Shown here piece by piece: positions 50,181 to 60,560 of a stretch of DNA of 64,000 nt. Positions within the stretch are counted from its first letter, which is position 1. Each line of letters starts with the position of its first letter. The notes under the pieces are model-generated. The model was given only the letters and a program-made list of their open reading frames with translations. It had not been told where the DNA came from and searched no databases. Source of the DNA: Vitellaria paradoxa (lineage: Eukaryota > Streptophyta > Magnoliopsida > Ericales > Sapotaceae); NCBI GenBank assembly GCA_019916065.1, contig CM034244.1, positions 32,333,933 through 32,397,932 on the forward strand, in the 5' to 3' direction. Made by a program: the position numbers and the translations under genes.

Positions 50181-51087
50181 TAATACAAATTGTGTAAAAG
50201 TGTATATAATTAAAATTTTAAATTTTAAGTATATTAGTTGAATTTTTAATTTAATTGTTCATTCTTTTAGAAATTTTTAAAGAAAATTAAAGTTTAAATA
50301 TTATTCTTTTTAAATATAAATGCTTAGTTAACTTTGTGAAATGGATACTCATATTGTTAACATTTAAAAAATATTAATTTAAATACTTTTTTAAAAAAGT
50401 ATCCAAAGAAAATATAAGATGAGCGAAAAGACAACTAAAACAGAGAGAAATTAAAAATAATCTTGACCGTTGAATAAATCATAACCTTCCTTATTATATA
50501 GTGGATTTATTTATAAAAATTAATTATTCTTATTTATTTTTGTTTTATTTATTTCTATTTATTTTGTAACACACTTAAAAGTTGTCAAAAGTTAGTTAAT
50601 CATATTTATTATAAAAAATTCATTATTTTTTATTTATAAAAAGAAAGATGGCGTTTTCAGCCAAAACATGGCGGTCCAATTGACTATTTGACTCCATCTC
50701 TTTCCGCCCAACGCCACATAAGACAAATGTCAAATTAACTTACCTATATTGTAATATAAAATTTAAATATAAAAAGTATTCAAAAAACATGAAAAGGGTG
50801 AGGAATTATGTTTTCATATAATGTGACCAAAAAGATAACTAAAGTGGATATGAAAATAAGTAATCTTGATTATTGAATAAATCTAACGGTTGAAAAGATA
50901 TAAATGTCAAATTTTAGTCATATTGTTGTATAAATACACATATTATTTGTAAATAATAGAAGTAAAAAAGAAAAACTGTGACAGTCAATTATGACAATCT
51001 TTGATAATATAAAATAAATGTAAAAAAAAAATAATAATACTTCTATTTCACCTTATTTAGTTAAATTGTTTTAATATTATTGTTATT

Positions 51088-51174
51088 ACGGTAAAAAACC
51101 CGAGAGAGAGAGAGAGAGAGGGGGGGCGTGTGGTTTCCAATCATCTGTGTGCCAAAGGCACGGGCAAACGCTAG
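51088..51174 (+). mobile_element. Helitron 3' end, plus orientation
   Basis: A (GA)n run is followed by GTGTGGTTTCCAATCATCTG, the hairpin GTGCCAAAGGCAC, then GGGCAAACG and CTAG at 51171-51174 before T. It matches the minus-strand ends at 48.6-49.4 kb in opposite orientation. The matching plus-strand 5' end was not located. The stretch 50180-51088 contains further family sequence, including a decayed CTATATAATAAGGAAGG 5'-like end on the minus strand near 50500. Confidence 0.75.
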
Positions 51175-53547
51175 TATTTATAAATAACAAAATGAAAAAA
51201 TGACAATAAATAAACATTTTTGTTATCAAGTCAGGCAGATCAATATAACAGGGACAAACCTATGTGCATGCACACAAATGATGACTACATACAACATCCG
51301 CAATTGCCACCGTTAAAAAGACTGCTAAAGGAATGATTCAGAAATGTAAACAAAAACTGCACCAAATTGCCAAGAACTCTCAACAGAAACACATGCAATG
51401 GAACAATTATGGAAAGAAAAGACAAATAGCAGGGTGATGTGTAACTTCTGTCGTGATAAATAGTCAAGATAATAATAGTGAAAACATGAACAAATAGTGA
51501 GCTAAGAGTAACTCTCTCTATCTTTCTTGATGTGCAGATTCACAAGTTTATAAATGCTAGAATTTAGAGGATATCTTACGATTTGTTAGAATATTTAGAA
51601 GATATATTAGGATTTTTAGAATATTCAGTATTAATCTTATTTCTTTTTTTATCTTGGACAATTGTGTCACAGTCGTTACACAACCATTAGAGTACAAATC
51701 ACACAAGGGGCAGAGGAAAATAGATACTCCAAATCTCTTTTTCTTTCAACTACAAACACAGGTGTGCATGAGAAGTGCACTCACAAAATTCTACTAGATT
51801 AGCTTTTTTCATAATAAATAACTAGAAAACGAAAGGTAAAAGTCATAAATAAATGAAAATGCTCCTCCCAATCCATGATTATGAAATTGAATACTTTTAT
51901 AACTACTATTTATATACCGACATTCTGTCTATCCATCGTGTCAAAATTGAAAAAGAGTAGAGAAGAAAGAAAAAAATTGAGGGATATGGAGTCCGGAAAT
52001 ATATCTGCTTAAGTAGAACTTACGATTGAAATTGGACGCCAATCACACATTTTTTACAATGATTCTCGAAATGTCACAAAGTTATAGACCTACTTACACG
52101 GACATCAAGAAGATTGCAAGCATGGCCCATCTCATCTGCCACAAGAGGAAGATCTGGAATATATCTCCGTTCACCATCCACGATGAACCTGTAATGGTAT
52201 ATACCCGATGGCAGGACCAAGAGAATGGAGTGATCCTTACCTGATCTTTGCAGTGTCTTCCTGTAAGTAGATGTTACTTAAATGTCATTTCATAAATTCA
52301 TTGTAGAATGTGGTCTCAGACACAACCATCCATAGAACTTGTCAGCCATGTTACCATATACAACGAATTTCTCCATCTATAACGTGTCTATGCATAATAA
52401 AGAAGTGACTAAGCTCACCTTGATGTGAAGTTGTCCCAGGATCCTTCCACAATAACGTCATTACCGCCATAGTTCCATGTATCAAAGTAGGTATTCCTTG
52501 CTCAGGAGGAACATCAACAACCTCCTGTGATTCATTTAGCCACATTTGATTGAAGAGGGAAGGACCATCGTTCCTTTGAAGAGGAACAACAGGAACCTAA
52601 AAATCCACCGTAAATATATGGTTTATCAGTTAGAAAGCTACCTATTGGGAGTAAAAAAATTTTACTTTACGCCATATTACATGGACTTGAGTACAAGTGT
52701 TCAGTGTGTCCAAATGCTAAGCATTGGATTTGTCTAATTCTAATATTCAAAAACTGGATGTTGCTAGATTTCATATTTTTAAAATTTATATCACAACAGT
52801 GTTTAGAAACTAACATAAGTATTAATGCATAAAATAGAGGTCTTTCACATGGTCATGATGTAAGTTCTACTAAGGCATACTTAAAGCGTGCATATCTGCC
52901 TAGACATGCCGGACATGCATTCCATATGCTTACTCAAATGTCAATTGTCCCACAAACTTGATTTTAAATAATGGTTGGGAAAATCTATTTTAAACTTCCT
53001 ATTTATGGTTCCTGATCATGGTAACCAAAGGTAATTCAATAGTTGATTCCATCCAAGTTGTATAACATATGCAGACTATAACAACATAAATAACTCCTGA
53101 CTGGAACATCATGTCAAGATTTCAACATGGTTTAATATATATAGCAATGTAAGACAATCAAGGCAGCTCAATAACTCTTGAATCTATCATTCAACTATGA
53201 AGAATGCTTGTAGCTGGAACTAAAGGCAGATGGCAGACCGAGTTTTCAGAGTTCTATCTAACCGGATCCACAAACTTCAGTTTTTTCACAGCATTTATAG
53301 GTATTATTTAAACACACATTTGAACTTACATTTGCTAATCAGATACCAGCTCCCATGAATCATTCACACACTAACAAAAGAATCAATTTCCAATAGGTAA
53401 ACCTAAAAAACAGGCTAACAATATTTAGTGAAACTAAACACGTAGTTCATTTTCATATTATTACATTTGGCCACCTAATGCAAACTATGATAAGAATAAG
53501 AAAGTTTAAAACTTCAGAAGAATTATTTTAAAGACATGCAAATCACT

Positions 53548-54392
53548 TGATGCAAATTCAAATATTATATTATTTTATTAAGATCCTCTTTTGTTTTAAA
53601 GACTTTTGTTTTGGATTATTTGAGCACATTTGTTAAAGATTTTATAGAATACATATTGATGCAGGGAAATGTATATTGGAAGATTGCACAAACGAGAATT
53701 TCTAAAGACACTCAGTTTCATTCAATAATCAAGAACTGACTTGCCCTCAAGCTTACAAGTGCTTATATAGAAAAGAAAGAAAACCAAACGTTAATGGACC
53801 GGGTCTAAAAAAGCATAAAACCCACTAATTAACAAAAGTTCCTAAAAATGGAAAGTTCGAAATAAAAGTAAATCTGAAAAATATAGAAAATTACAAAGTT
53901 TTTCCCAAACCCCAATTGAAATGGATTCATTTGGCCCAAGTAGCCAAGGCCCAAAAACTTTCCAAAAATAGTAAATCCGGCTATTTGGAGGTCCAAACAG
54001 CGCTGAAAGCCGAAATCCAGCGCAGGCCATTGCAAAGCAATGGGTATTGACCGTTGGGCCATTTCCAATCGAACATAGGTGGGCCCAACGCCAAATCCCA
54101 TACTCAGGTATTTACAACTTTGCCACTCTAGGCTTTAAACGTTTAAAGAATTCTTCCTCCATAGTCACTGCATCACATATCTTTGATTTTATTTTATTAT
54201 CTTGAAGATTTGTTAGCCTATATAAAGGCTTTAATTGTATTGAATTAGTAAACAATAGATTAAGAAAATATTGAATGGCATTGTTGTTATTGTTCTTCCC
54301 TCTATCCTAATATTCTTCTTCTTTCTCTATTTCTCTCTTTCCCTTAATCTGTTTTCTCTCTCTTTTGCTTTAATTTTTGTTGTCCTACATCA
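53548..54392 (+). repeat. 5' LTR of a short non-autonomous LTR element (interrupted)
   Basis: It begins TGATGCAAATTCAAATATTA and ends CCTACATCA. Without the 519-bp insertion at 53657-54175 and its 5-bp duplication it is about 320 bp. Shared with the 3' copy are AATTGTATTGAATTAGTAAA, TTCTTCCCTCT and TTAGCCTA(C/T)ATAAAGGC, the last holding a TATA-like ATATAAAG. It is followed by TTTAGCATCAGAGC, a near match to the initiator-tRNA primer-binding site TTGGTATCAGAGC. Confidence 0.8.
53657..54175. mobile_element. solo LTR (519 bp) with 5-bp target duplication
   Basis: It begins TGATGCAGGG and ends CACTGCATCA, giving the inverted terminal TGATGCA/TGCATCA. It is flanked by CATAT on both sides (53652-53656 and 54176-54180). 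The uninterrupted site is seen in the 3' LTR copy (GAATACTTATC at about 55848-55858). No internal retrotransposon region remains, so this is a solo LTR formed by recombination. The GCTTATATAG motif could be a TATA box. Confidence 0.85.
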
Positions 54393-55190
54393 AATTTAGC
54401 ATCAGAGCAAATCAATCTATAACCATTCAAATCCAAGTTCAAATACAAAAATGTAACTTGAGAACCCTTGTCACTGTTCAGCCACCAGGAAAAAAAAAAA
54501 AAAAAAAAACCTCATCAGTGCTTGTATAATTCCGCAAGCACTAGATAACCCCAAATCGAAGACTCCTATCACTGTCGAACCACCACGGCACAGCCTCCAG
54601 CGACTGGTGACACCAATCGACAATGATAGGACCCTCATTGGCTGCCGACGAGGCTCAACAACCAACATCAAGACCATCGTAGTCCAAAACCCTAGCAATT
54701 GGCATCAGAAAATACAAAAGACCACTTACCCGCTGTAAGGTGTGAACTGGACCAATTCCAGACCTCAAACAATCCCATTGACCTCAACAAGAGCCTTCCT
54801 GTCAATGAATCTCAACGAACAAGACCCAAAACCCAAAAGATCTCGACGCGCACTGGGTTTGTGGCATGACAAATCCACGCGCAGGGTTTGTGCCTCATCC
54901 TCCCCATTGAAGTGCCTCTTCAACAGTTTAATTCAACTTTATTGGCATTCTTTCATATTCAACAAGATCTTTCACTAGAATTAAAATTTTCCATCTTGGA
55001 AGAATTGGTGGGGATACCAAGTTCCTTTCTCGCCTTACACAAGTGCACAAGTATTAGGAGCAGCTTGAACATCCACTATATTCTTGGCCTGAAAATTGAA
55101 GGCAAAGCTCATAGTTTCAACTCACAAGAGTCGAGGTTTGTTTTTTTTTTTTTTTTTGTGTGCGCATGTTTTCTTTTTCAGCCAGGGAAA
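54393..55190 (+). mobile_element. internal region of the short LTR element
   Basis: About 800 bases separate the two LTRs. It starts with a tRNA primer-site-like TTTAGCATCAGAGC and ends with a purine stretch CAGCCAGGGAAA before the 3' LTR. No gag or pol motif is recognisable, so the element is of the small non-autonomous (TRIM/LARD-like) kind. It lies upstream of the first detected SnRK1 beta exon, in what would be that gene's first intron. Confidence 0.6.
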
Positions 55191-56068
55191 TTTATGCAAA
55201 TCCAAATATTATATTTTTATTAAGATTTTATTTTTTTAGGGAAGATTTTTTTTTAATTTTCCTTTCAGGTCAGGTGGACCAAATGGAGGAGTGCTTCGGA
55301 GGTCTTGTGTGATCGAAAAGTCTCCCTTAAGGTAAAAGGAAAGTATTATAAGGTGGCGGTAAGACCAACATTGCTATATGGATTAAAGTGTTGAGCAGTA
55401 AAGCATAATCATGTTAAAAGATGACAATTACGGAGATGATAATGCTAAGATGGATGTGCAGGATTACAAGGAGAGATAGGATTAGGAACGAGGAGATTAG
55501 GGATAAAGTATGAATATCACCGATTGAAGATAAAATGAGAGAAAATCGATTAAGATGACTCGGTCATATTAGAAGGCGTCCAACGAGGCACCTGTTAGAA
55601 GGTGTGAAACTATGGAGATTGCCAGGAGTAGGAGAGAAAGAGGAAGACCCAAGAGAAGTTAGAAAGAAACTATTAAACATGACCTTACCTACCTGGATCT
55701 AACAGAGGACATGGGCCTAAACAGATTTGATTGATGTCGTCAAATCCATATAGCCGACCTCACGTAGTAGAAAAAGACTTGGTTTGGTTTGTTTTGTTTA
55801 TTTTGTTTGTATTTATTTTAAGTAGGATTTGTTAAAGATTTTACAGAATACTTATCTTTAATTTTATTTTATTGTCTTGAGGATTTGTTAGCCTACATAA
55901 AGGCTTTAATTGTATTGAATTAGTAAACGATGAATTAAGAAAATATTGGATGGTATTGCTGCTATTGTTCTTCCCTCTCTTCTAATATTCTTCTTCTTTC
56001 TCTTTCTCTATTTCTTTTATTAATCTATATTCTCCCTCTCTTGCTTTAATTTTTATTGTCCAGCATCA
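55191..56068 (+). repeat. 3' LTR of the short element (interrupted by a LINE)
   Basis: It begins near TTATGCAAATCCAAATATTA and ends CCAGCATCA. After removing the LINE fragment (about 55262-55808) it is about 330 bp, matching the 5' LTR. The bases next to the two LTR outer ends, TCACT before 53548 and CAACT after 56068, agree at three of five positions, a possible decayed target duplication. Confidence 0.75.
55262..55808 (+). mobile_element. LINE fragment, RTE-like reverse transcriptase C-terminus
   Basis: Conceptual translation from 55272 gives [36 protein letters not shown], then (after a stop) AVKHN, MLRWMCR, RNEEIRDKV and ENRLRW, the familiar end of plant non-LTR retrotransposon ORF2. In-frame stops and a frame change make it dead. 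It ends in a TTGGTTTGGTTTG-rich tail, typical of plant RTE-type LINEs. It is inserted in the 3' LTR of the surrounding element. Confidence 0.85.
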
Positions 56069-57289
56069 CAACTAGATGGTATAATTAAGCTAGCCACCCC
56101 ATCCTTGGACACCAATACAATGAAGTGGGAATTCAAATGCATTATCCATTGGCCTAATTGAGTAAGCCATCCCATTACTGGTACAATGTAACGATGTGAG
56201 ACCTGAATTCTTAAAGGTTAAACCAAAGTGCACACCAAGTGTAGTTAGTCTAATTTTTCATTAGAGGCTTATTTGATGAGACTGGACACGCGTCCCAAAC
56301 TGGGTGAAACATAGCATCTGTAATGACATGTAAGCCATGTGTCCCTACAAATGTGCTTAGCACACTTGATGAGTGCAAGGTTACCATACCTATCCCTTTA
56401 TATCGTCTAAATTTATTGGCCTTAATGCTATCCATTAGAACCAATGACTAGGAATTCACTATGGTAAGCTCTTTCGGTTAGTACGGAAATAGAAACATTT
56501 CAGAAAGATTTTGCAAATATTTTTAAAGTGACAAAGATATGAATATATAGAATTATTTAGAAATATAAATTGAAATATATCAAAATTTGTAAAAGGTGCA
56601 AAATGAGCTAATAGAAGAATTAAGTATTTCGAATATTATCCTATATTTTGGTTGAAGACCACTAAATACACCAATTAGTAGTGATAGCATCTAAATCGGT
56701 GGATAATTTGAGAGAGCAGAGTAGACTAACATAGGTATAAATAATAAGGAAATACATAGCACGATGTGGTCTAAGAAAGGAAATGACATTTAACCAAGCA
56801 AAGCAAAGAAAAGAAAAATATCTATGTAGTTCAACCTCATTTAGTTGCAAAAAAGTCTTAATTAACTTTTATTTTGGTGCATTTTATTAAATTTTGATAA
56901 AAACATTAGTATAATTAATTAAAATGGTTTTATTTAGTCTCTCAAGAAACAGAAACTTTGAGGCTGTTTGGCCAACAAAAAAAAAACCAAAAGTCACCAA
57001 ATCTAACTACTTTTGTACTTTCTTCCAATTAAATTTAACACCTATCACCTTTATGTCACATCTTTCCATTTTTGTAGTACTTTTGGCCAAAGTGGCCAAC
57101 CAAACAGCCCTTATGAGGAATTTGAGATAGAAGCAATGAATTGCAACACAAAGATGTGTCACGTTTGTGGGACAGATCCTCTACAATTGAGAATTTGCGA
57201 TATGTTTCACTTTGTTTTTGAGGTAGTGTCAAATCAGAGACTTAATTTTTGAAAGCCATAGTATATTCCGGTGGAAAGACTGAATGCAA
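56069..57289. other. spacer with one MITE, otherwise unidentified
   Basis: No gene is recognised. The minus-strand open frame at 56250-56444 (64 codons) has ordinary composition but no family resemblance. A MITE-like element lies at 56960-57112. Confidence 0.4.
56960..57112. mobile_element. MITE with GGCTGTTTGG inverted ends
   Basis: The left end AGGCTGTTTGGCCAAC and the right end, complemented, AGGGCTGTTTGGTTGGCC form an inverted repeat of about 15 bp. The interior has paired AAAAGT and ACTTTT blocks. Size is about 153 bp. No coding sequence. Confidence 0.65.
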
Positions 57290-57730
57290 GGATGTGTTAT
57301 CTTCGATTATGAGTTGTTAGATTGGATCACTCCCTTCAATGTGTTTCGGGCTTCCATTAGGGGCTTCTTACAAGACAAATAATTTGGGATGGGGTTATTA
57401 AGAAATGTCAAAAATATTGGTCACATTGAAAAAAGCATATCGTTCTAAAGGTGGACAGGTTGCAATTATCAAGTGTTATTTCAAGTAGTTTTTTTTTTTT
57501 TAAATGCATCCCTCTTTAAAATGTATAGGTCAATTGTGAAACCACTGGAGAAATTGCAAAGGATTTTCTACAAGGCGGAATGGGAGATAAGTTCAAATAT
57601 CAGTTGGTAAAGTGGAACATTCTATGGAAGCCTATTAGGGAAGGTACAATTGGAATTGTAAAATTAATTGTTCACTGAGGAAATGGCTAAGTGGGTCTTC
57701 TTGCGAGCATAATAGTTTTTGAAAAAGAGT
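57290..57730 (+). mobile_element. L1-type LINE fragment, reverse transcriptase 3' part
   Basis: Across several frames the translation gives LGFPLGASYKT, LKKAYRSKGGQVAIIK, then VKPLEKLQRIFYK-like and GDKFKYQLVKWNILWKPI, the conserved region after the catalytic domain in plant L1 LINEs. Frameshifts, stops and a T run at about 57490 show decay. Confidence 0.75.
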
Positions 57731-58701
57731 AGAGGTGGCAATTATCACTCATATCCTTCCAATTAAATCCCAATTAAATGGGTTTGAACCAAATTAAACC
57801 ATTATTTGGTATAGTTGAGTGAAAAAGACGATATCTAATTAATTAACGAGTTTAAATAGGTTGATGATGCAACCCGTTAAACACCCGCGAAGGCTTAGTC
57901 TTTCCATCTTAGATGGATTACAAAACATGAAGAAGTTGGGTGCTGGTTTGAACAAGAAGTCGCTGACGACAACTGTGAATGCTTGGAACCTGGAGTTAGC
58001 TCCGCGCCGCCAGTGGTAGTATTATCATTACTACAACCACTGATTGCAAGTATACGAATTGATATGGTATTTGTTTACTGCTTACAATTGAAAGACCTAT
58101 GAAGCCTTTGGCATGGTGGGAAGGAAGAAGGTAGTGGTTAGATGTTGGGTGGAAGAGATGGCCTTGCCGAAGGGACATGATTGGCTTGCACCAGAGACGA
58201 AAAGACTGCTTTTCTTACAAATTTTCGGGAGGTTCAAGAACTCCTCAACCCAAAAGCAAAGTGATCTGCTCGTTCGCTTCTTGGAGGTTGGTTTTCACTT
58301 TCATACTTGACCCACCACGTGATTTTTTGTATTGTTTGTGTGAATTAAATAACAAGTCCCTCCATCTCGTCATTAATCATGAAGTATATCGTATCTTAGC
58401 AACACCAATTAACCATGTATATTTTAATGTCTCGTGTATTTGACCATATAATCAAATGTAAACCCATCAAGTCTTGTGCTTTAGCGTCCTTTGAAACTTG
58501 TCAAAATGTATTTCCCCTTACCAATTGAATGCTGTTTTGTTTCATTGTGGTAATCACCAATTTAACCTCGAACATGTTTATTGAACAATATTGTTAAACA
58601 GGTTGATCCAAGTTTTTAGGTTTGAGATAACCCGTATTGAGCGGGTATAATTGAGTTCACCTATTAGTCACAACACGTTATAACCTAACGCAAATCTGCT
58701 A
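57731..58701. other. unidentified spacer
   Basis: Short open frames on both strands (57996-58178 minus, 58113-58310 plus) overlap each other and resemble nothing known. No signal strong enough to call a gene. Confidence 0.4.
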
Positions 58702-58941
58702 AAGTGAACCTACTTCTTGATTGGCAAATAAGAAATAAGAGAGAAAATGAAGTAAAATGGGTTTGATTGCGAGCAACCCTTCTCTCCCAAATGAGAAATT
58801 AATCCCAAAATGATAATTCTTGTTCATAATATTTTTCTTACAATACTCCCTAGTGATAGACTTTATTACAACAATTAAACTAACTAACTAATCCTAATTA
58901 ACTAATTTTGGAATCCTAACCAGCTATCTGGATTCATAACA
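58702..58941 (-). repeat. 3' LTR of the gypsy-like element
   Basis: On the minus strand it begins TGTTATGAATCCAGATAGC and runs about 240 bases to TTCACTTTA. It is related to the LTR scraps at 31407-31715. The 5' copy at 60286-60370 is truncated on its upstream side. Confidence 0.65.
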
Positions 58942-59224
58942 ATCCCTACATCCTTAAAAATTGACCTTGTCCTCAAGGTCAAAATACGACTGGTGTCGCA
59001 ATGGAAGACAAAATTTTTATTTTATTTTTTTTATTATTGTTATTTTTAATTCTTAGTCCCAAATCTCCACACCCCAAAACATCGCTTTGAGGTTCAACTC
59101 TCTTGACCCGACTGTTGAGCTTCAGCCAATTAATTAGGATTTCAATATAGCTTTTTCTGGAAGCTGCTTCTACTTGTCCATCATTTTGGCTCCATTATTA
59201 CTTTTTTCATCTAAACCGTTGAAG

Positions 59225-59580
59225 CCTGAACAGTTGTGCGGTCAGGATTGAGATTTTCAATGCCCACGCCTCCACCACGCGCTGAATGCGGAGTCGGCGA
59301 ACACAAACTTAAACTTGTTCTTGTCCGAGTGCAGAAGCAGAGCGAGCCGGAGATCCTCGAATTGCCGATCGAGTTGGAGGATGGCGTACCAGCCGTGGTG
59401 GTTGTTGAGTTGCCCGCAAGAGGCAAGGAGGACATTGATGACAATGAGGATCTAATCGAACCGCGAGCAAAGGCTTTGTCTCTTGGGGCAAGATTGAGAA
59501 CTCTCTGGAGCCATTGAAATCCCTGTCTTGCAGAGCTTCTCGGCAATTCCTAGTAATCGTTCAGCCTCGACTTTTCTCCG
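59225..59580 (-). pseudogene. DnaJ (J-domain) gene fragment, several frameshifts
   Basis: Translating the minus strand across frames gives VEAERLLGIAEKL, then FNGSREFSILPQETKPLLA, then ILIVINVLLAS, then NNHHGWYAILQLDRQFEDL, RLALLLHSDKNKF, FADSAF and VVEAWALK. This is the N-terminal part of a plant DnaJ family whose members start with a helical segment followed by the J-domain (WYAIL...RRLALLLHPDKNKF...FADAAF...VADAWAVLSD). The HPD motif reads HSD. About six residues between EDL and RLALLL are missing. There are at least three frame changes and one in-frame stop. It lies between the gag start and the pol end of the surrounding LTR element and in the same orientation, suggesting capture of a host transcript. 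Antisense frames here are shadows. Confidence 0.75.
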
Positions 59581-59599
59581 TTTCTTTTCTTTGTCCTTT

Positions 59600-59900
59600 C
59601 TTCCCCCCAATTATACAAGTCTGCCACCATATCCAAGGTCTCCTGCAGCAAAATCCTAACTCTGGTAATAATGTCGAATGAACCAAGATCACTAAGAATC
59701 CCAAAGAAGAGTTCGGAGTTGTGGTCTTAAAGGATAGTAGCGTTTCACCTTTTCCGATTAGAACCTCAAGCTCTATCACTTTGGACGTATGGGCCCCATA
59801 ATGAACTTCTGTCCGCCGCTAATTGAGTGGTCATTAAGTGAGGACTTGTCGAGGCCGCTGTTGCCAGAGAAGATGAAATCAAGGGTGCTATCATTGAATG
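59600..59900 (-). other. unidentified coding-like stretch next to the DnaJ fragment
   Basis: On the minus strand the translation includes DFIFSGNSGLDKSSLNDHSI, then GGQKFIMGPIRPK, a frame change, then ELEVLIGKGETL, and LSDLGSFDIITRVRILLQET followed by LDMVADLYNWG. Composition and length without stops look like former exon sequence. I do not recognise the family. It could be further host sequence carried by the LTR element or part of its own gag region. Confidence 0.4.
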
Positions 59901-60055
59901 GCTAGCGAATCGCCTGACCAAAAATCACCATCGGTTTTTATAGAGTCTGAGTTGCCGATTTCCTTTAAAGCGAAAACCTCATCTGAAACATCTATTGCCT
60001 AATTTCTTCTTCTTCCCTTGGGTAGTTTTAATTTCTTGAAATTCCTTTGCCTGAG

Positions 60056-60255
60056 CTAATCCATTTTTCTATTTTTGGAATGATCTTGCTTCAATTCCTT
60101 CTCCCTAGTTCTTTGGATTGCTGTAGTATCGAATTGAACTTGTTGAGATAAGACATCTAATCTATCATTTATAACTTCCATCATCTTCATTAGTTGCTTT
60201 AATTGTGAATTGATTTCTTGATTTTGCAGCATATGTTGCATATCTGTTTCTGCCA
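60056..60255 (-). pseudogene. gag-like N-terminal fragment of the gypsy-like element
   Basis: An open frame starting MAETDMQHMLQNQEI runs about 66 codons to a stop after KNRKMD. It is predicted coiled-coil (SQLKQLMKMMEVINDRLDVL). A short coiled-coil beginning just after the primer-binding site is usual for plant gypsy gag. The rest of gag is missing or out of frame. The assignment rests on position more than on motif. Confidence 0.5.
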
Positions 60256-60370
60256 TAGCTGGATCAAACTGCTCTGATACCAATTGAAGTGAATTACTTC
60301 TTGATTGGAAAGTAAGAAAGTAAGAGAGAAAATGAAGTAAAATGGGTTTGATTCAAGAAACATTACTCTT

Positions 60371-60560
60371 CTAAGAATAACATTCAACAAGATAATCCCA
60401 GATCTCTTTGGATGAATTATAGAATTCAACAGCGATGGCAATGGAGTTCTTCAAACTATGTCATATTAAGCCCATAACAATAGTATTTTCACTCATCCAA
60501 ATCGCTAATGAGAATCAGTAGGAAAACATGAATCAATAGTTATATACCCCAATTTGTCTT
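60371..60560 (-). mobile_element. possible copia gag fragment
   Basis: The minus strand reads MSENTIVMGLI, stop, HSLKNSIAIAVEFYNSSKEI and WDYLVECYS. This recalls the plant copia gag pattern of a W..N..V..WL.NS motif followed by ...TAKEIWD.L...Y. It abuts the truncated 5' LTR of the gypsy-like element, so it may be the cause of that truncation. Two stops show decay. Confidence 0.5.

Larger units (their letters stand above)
45849..52596 (-). pseudogene. SnRK1 beta subunit (AKIN-beta/GAL83 type), frameshifted and lacking exon 1
   Basis: Beta subunits scaffold the plant SnRK1 (SNF1/AMPK-like) kinase and carry a glycogen-binding-type module (CBM48) plus a C-terminal ASC domain. Three minus-strand exons are visible. 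52596-52419 encodes VPVVPLQR, the linker, and PEQGIPTL followed in another frame by TWNYGGNDVIVEGSWDNF. 52260-52098 encodes [38 protein letters not shown] and NLLDV. 46178-45849 encodes DYVPEN, EFEAPPSPDSSYG, the ASC domain (KHVVLNHLFIEKG, GLTHRFQSKYVT) and ends YKPLKR. Splice sites (GTGAG, GTAAGT; TTTAG, ACAG, GCAG) are intact and phases agree if one base is restored near 52478-52482 (TTGATACATGG lacks a base between TTGAT and ACATGG). The aromatic residue normally following IEKG is R here. Exon 1 with the N-myristoylation start was not found. A sequencing error in an active gene is the main alternative. Confidence 0.75.
58702..60370 (-). mobile_element. Ty3/gypsy-like LTR element carrying host-gene debris
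   Basis: Read on the minus strand, a partial 5' LTR (from about 60370 down to 60286) ends before TTGGTATCAGAGC at about 60271-60283, the initiator-tRNA primer site. A gag-like start follows (60255-60056). At the other end a frame finishing FDLEDKVNF plus stop (58983-58954), typical of the last residues of plant gypsy pol, precedes a purine-rich AAGGATGTAGGGA and the 3' LTR 58941-58702, which begins TGTTATGAATC. The two LTRs share AGAGAGAAAATGAAGTAAAA and TTCTTGATTGG. Most of pol is gone. The middle holds a DnaJ fragment and unidentified coding-like sequence. Confidence 0.7.

Noticed and set aside
56250..56444. 64-codon minus-strand open frame of ordinary composition
   Set aside because: No homology recognised, no splice partners, and it sits among transposon fragments.
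59236..59517. 93-codon plus-strand open frame (acidic, E/V rich)
   Set aside because: It is the antisense shadow of the DnaJ fragment, whose minus-strand reading matches a known family.
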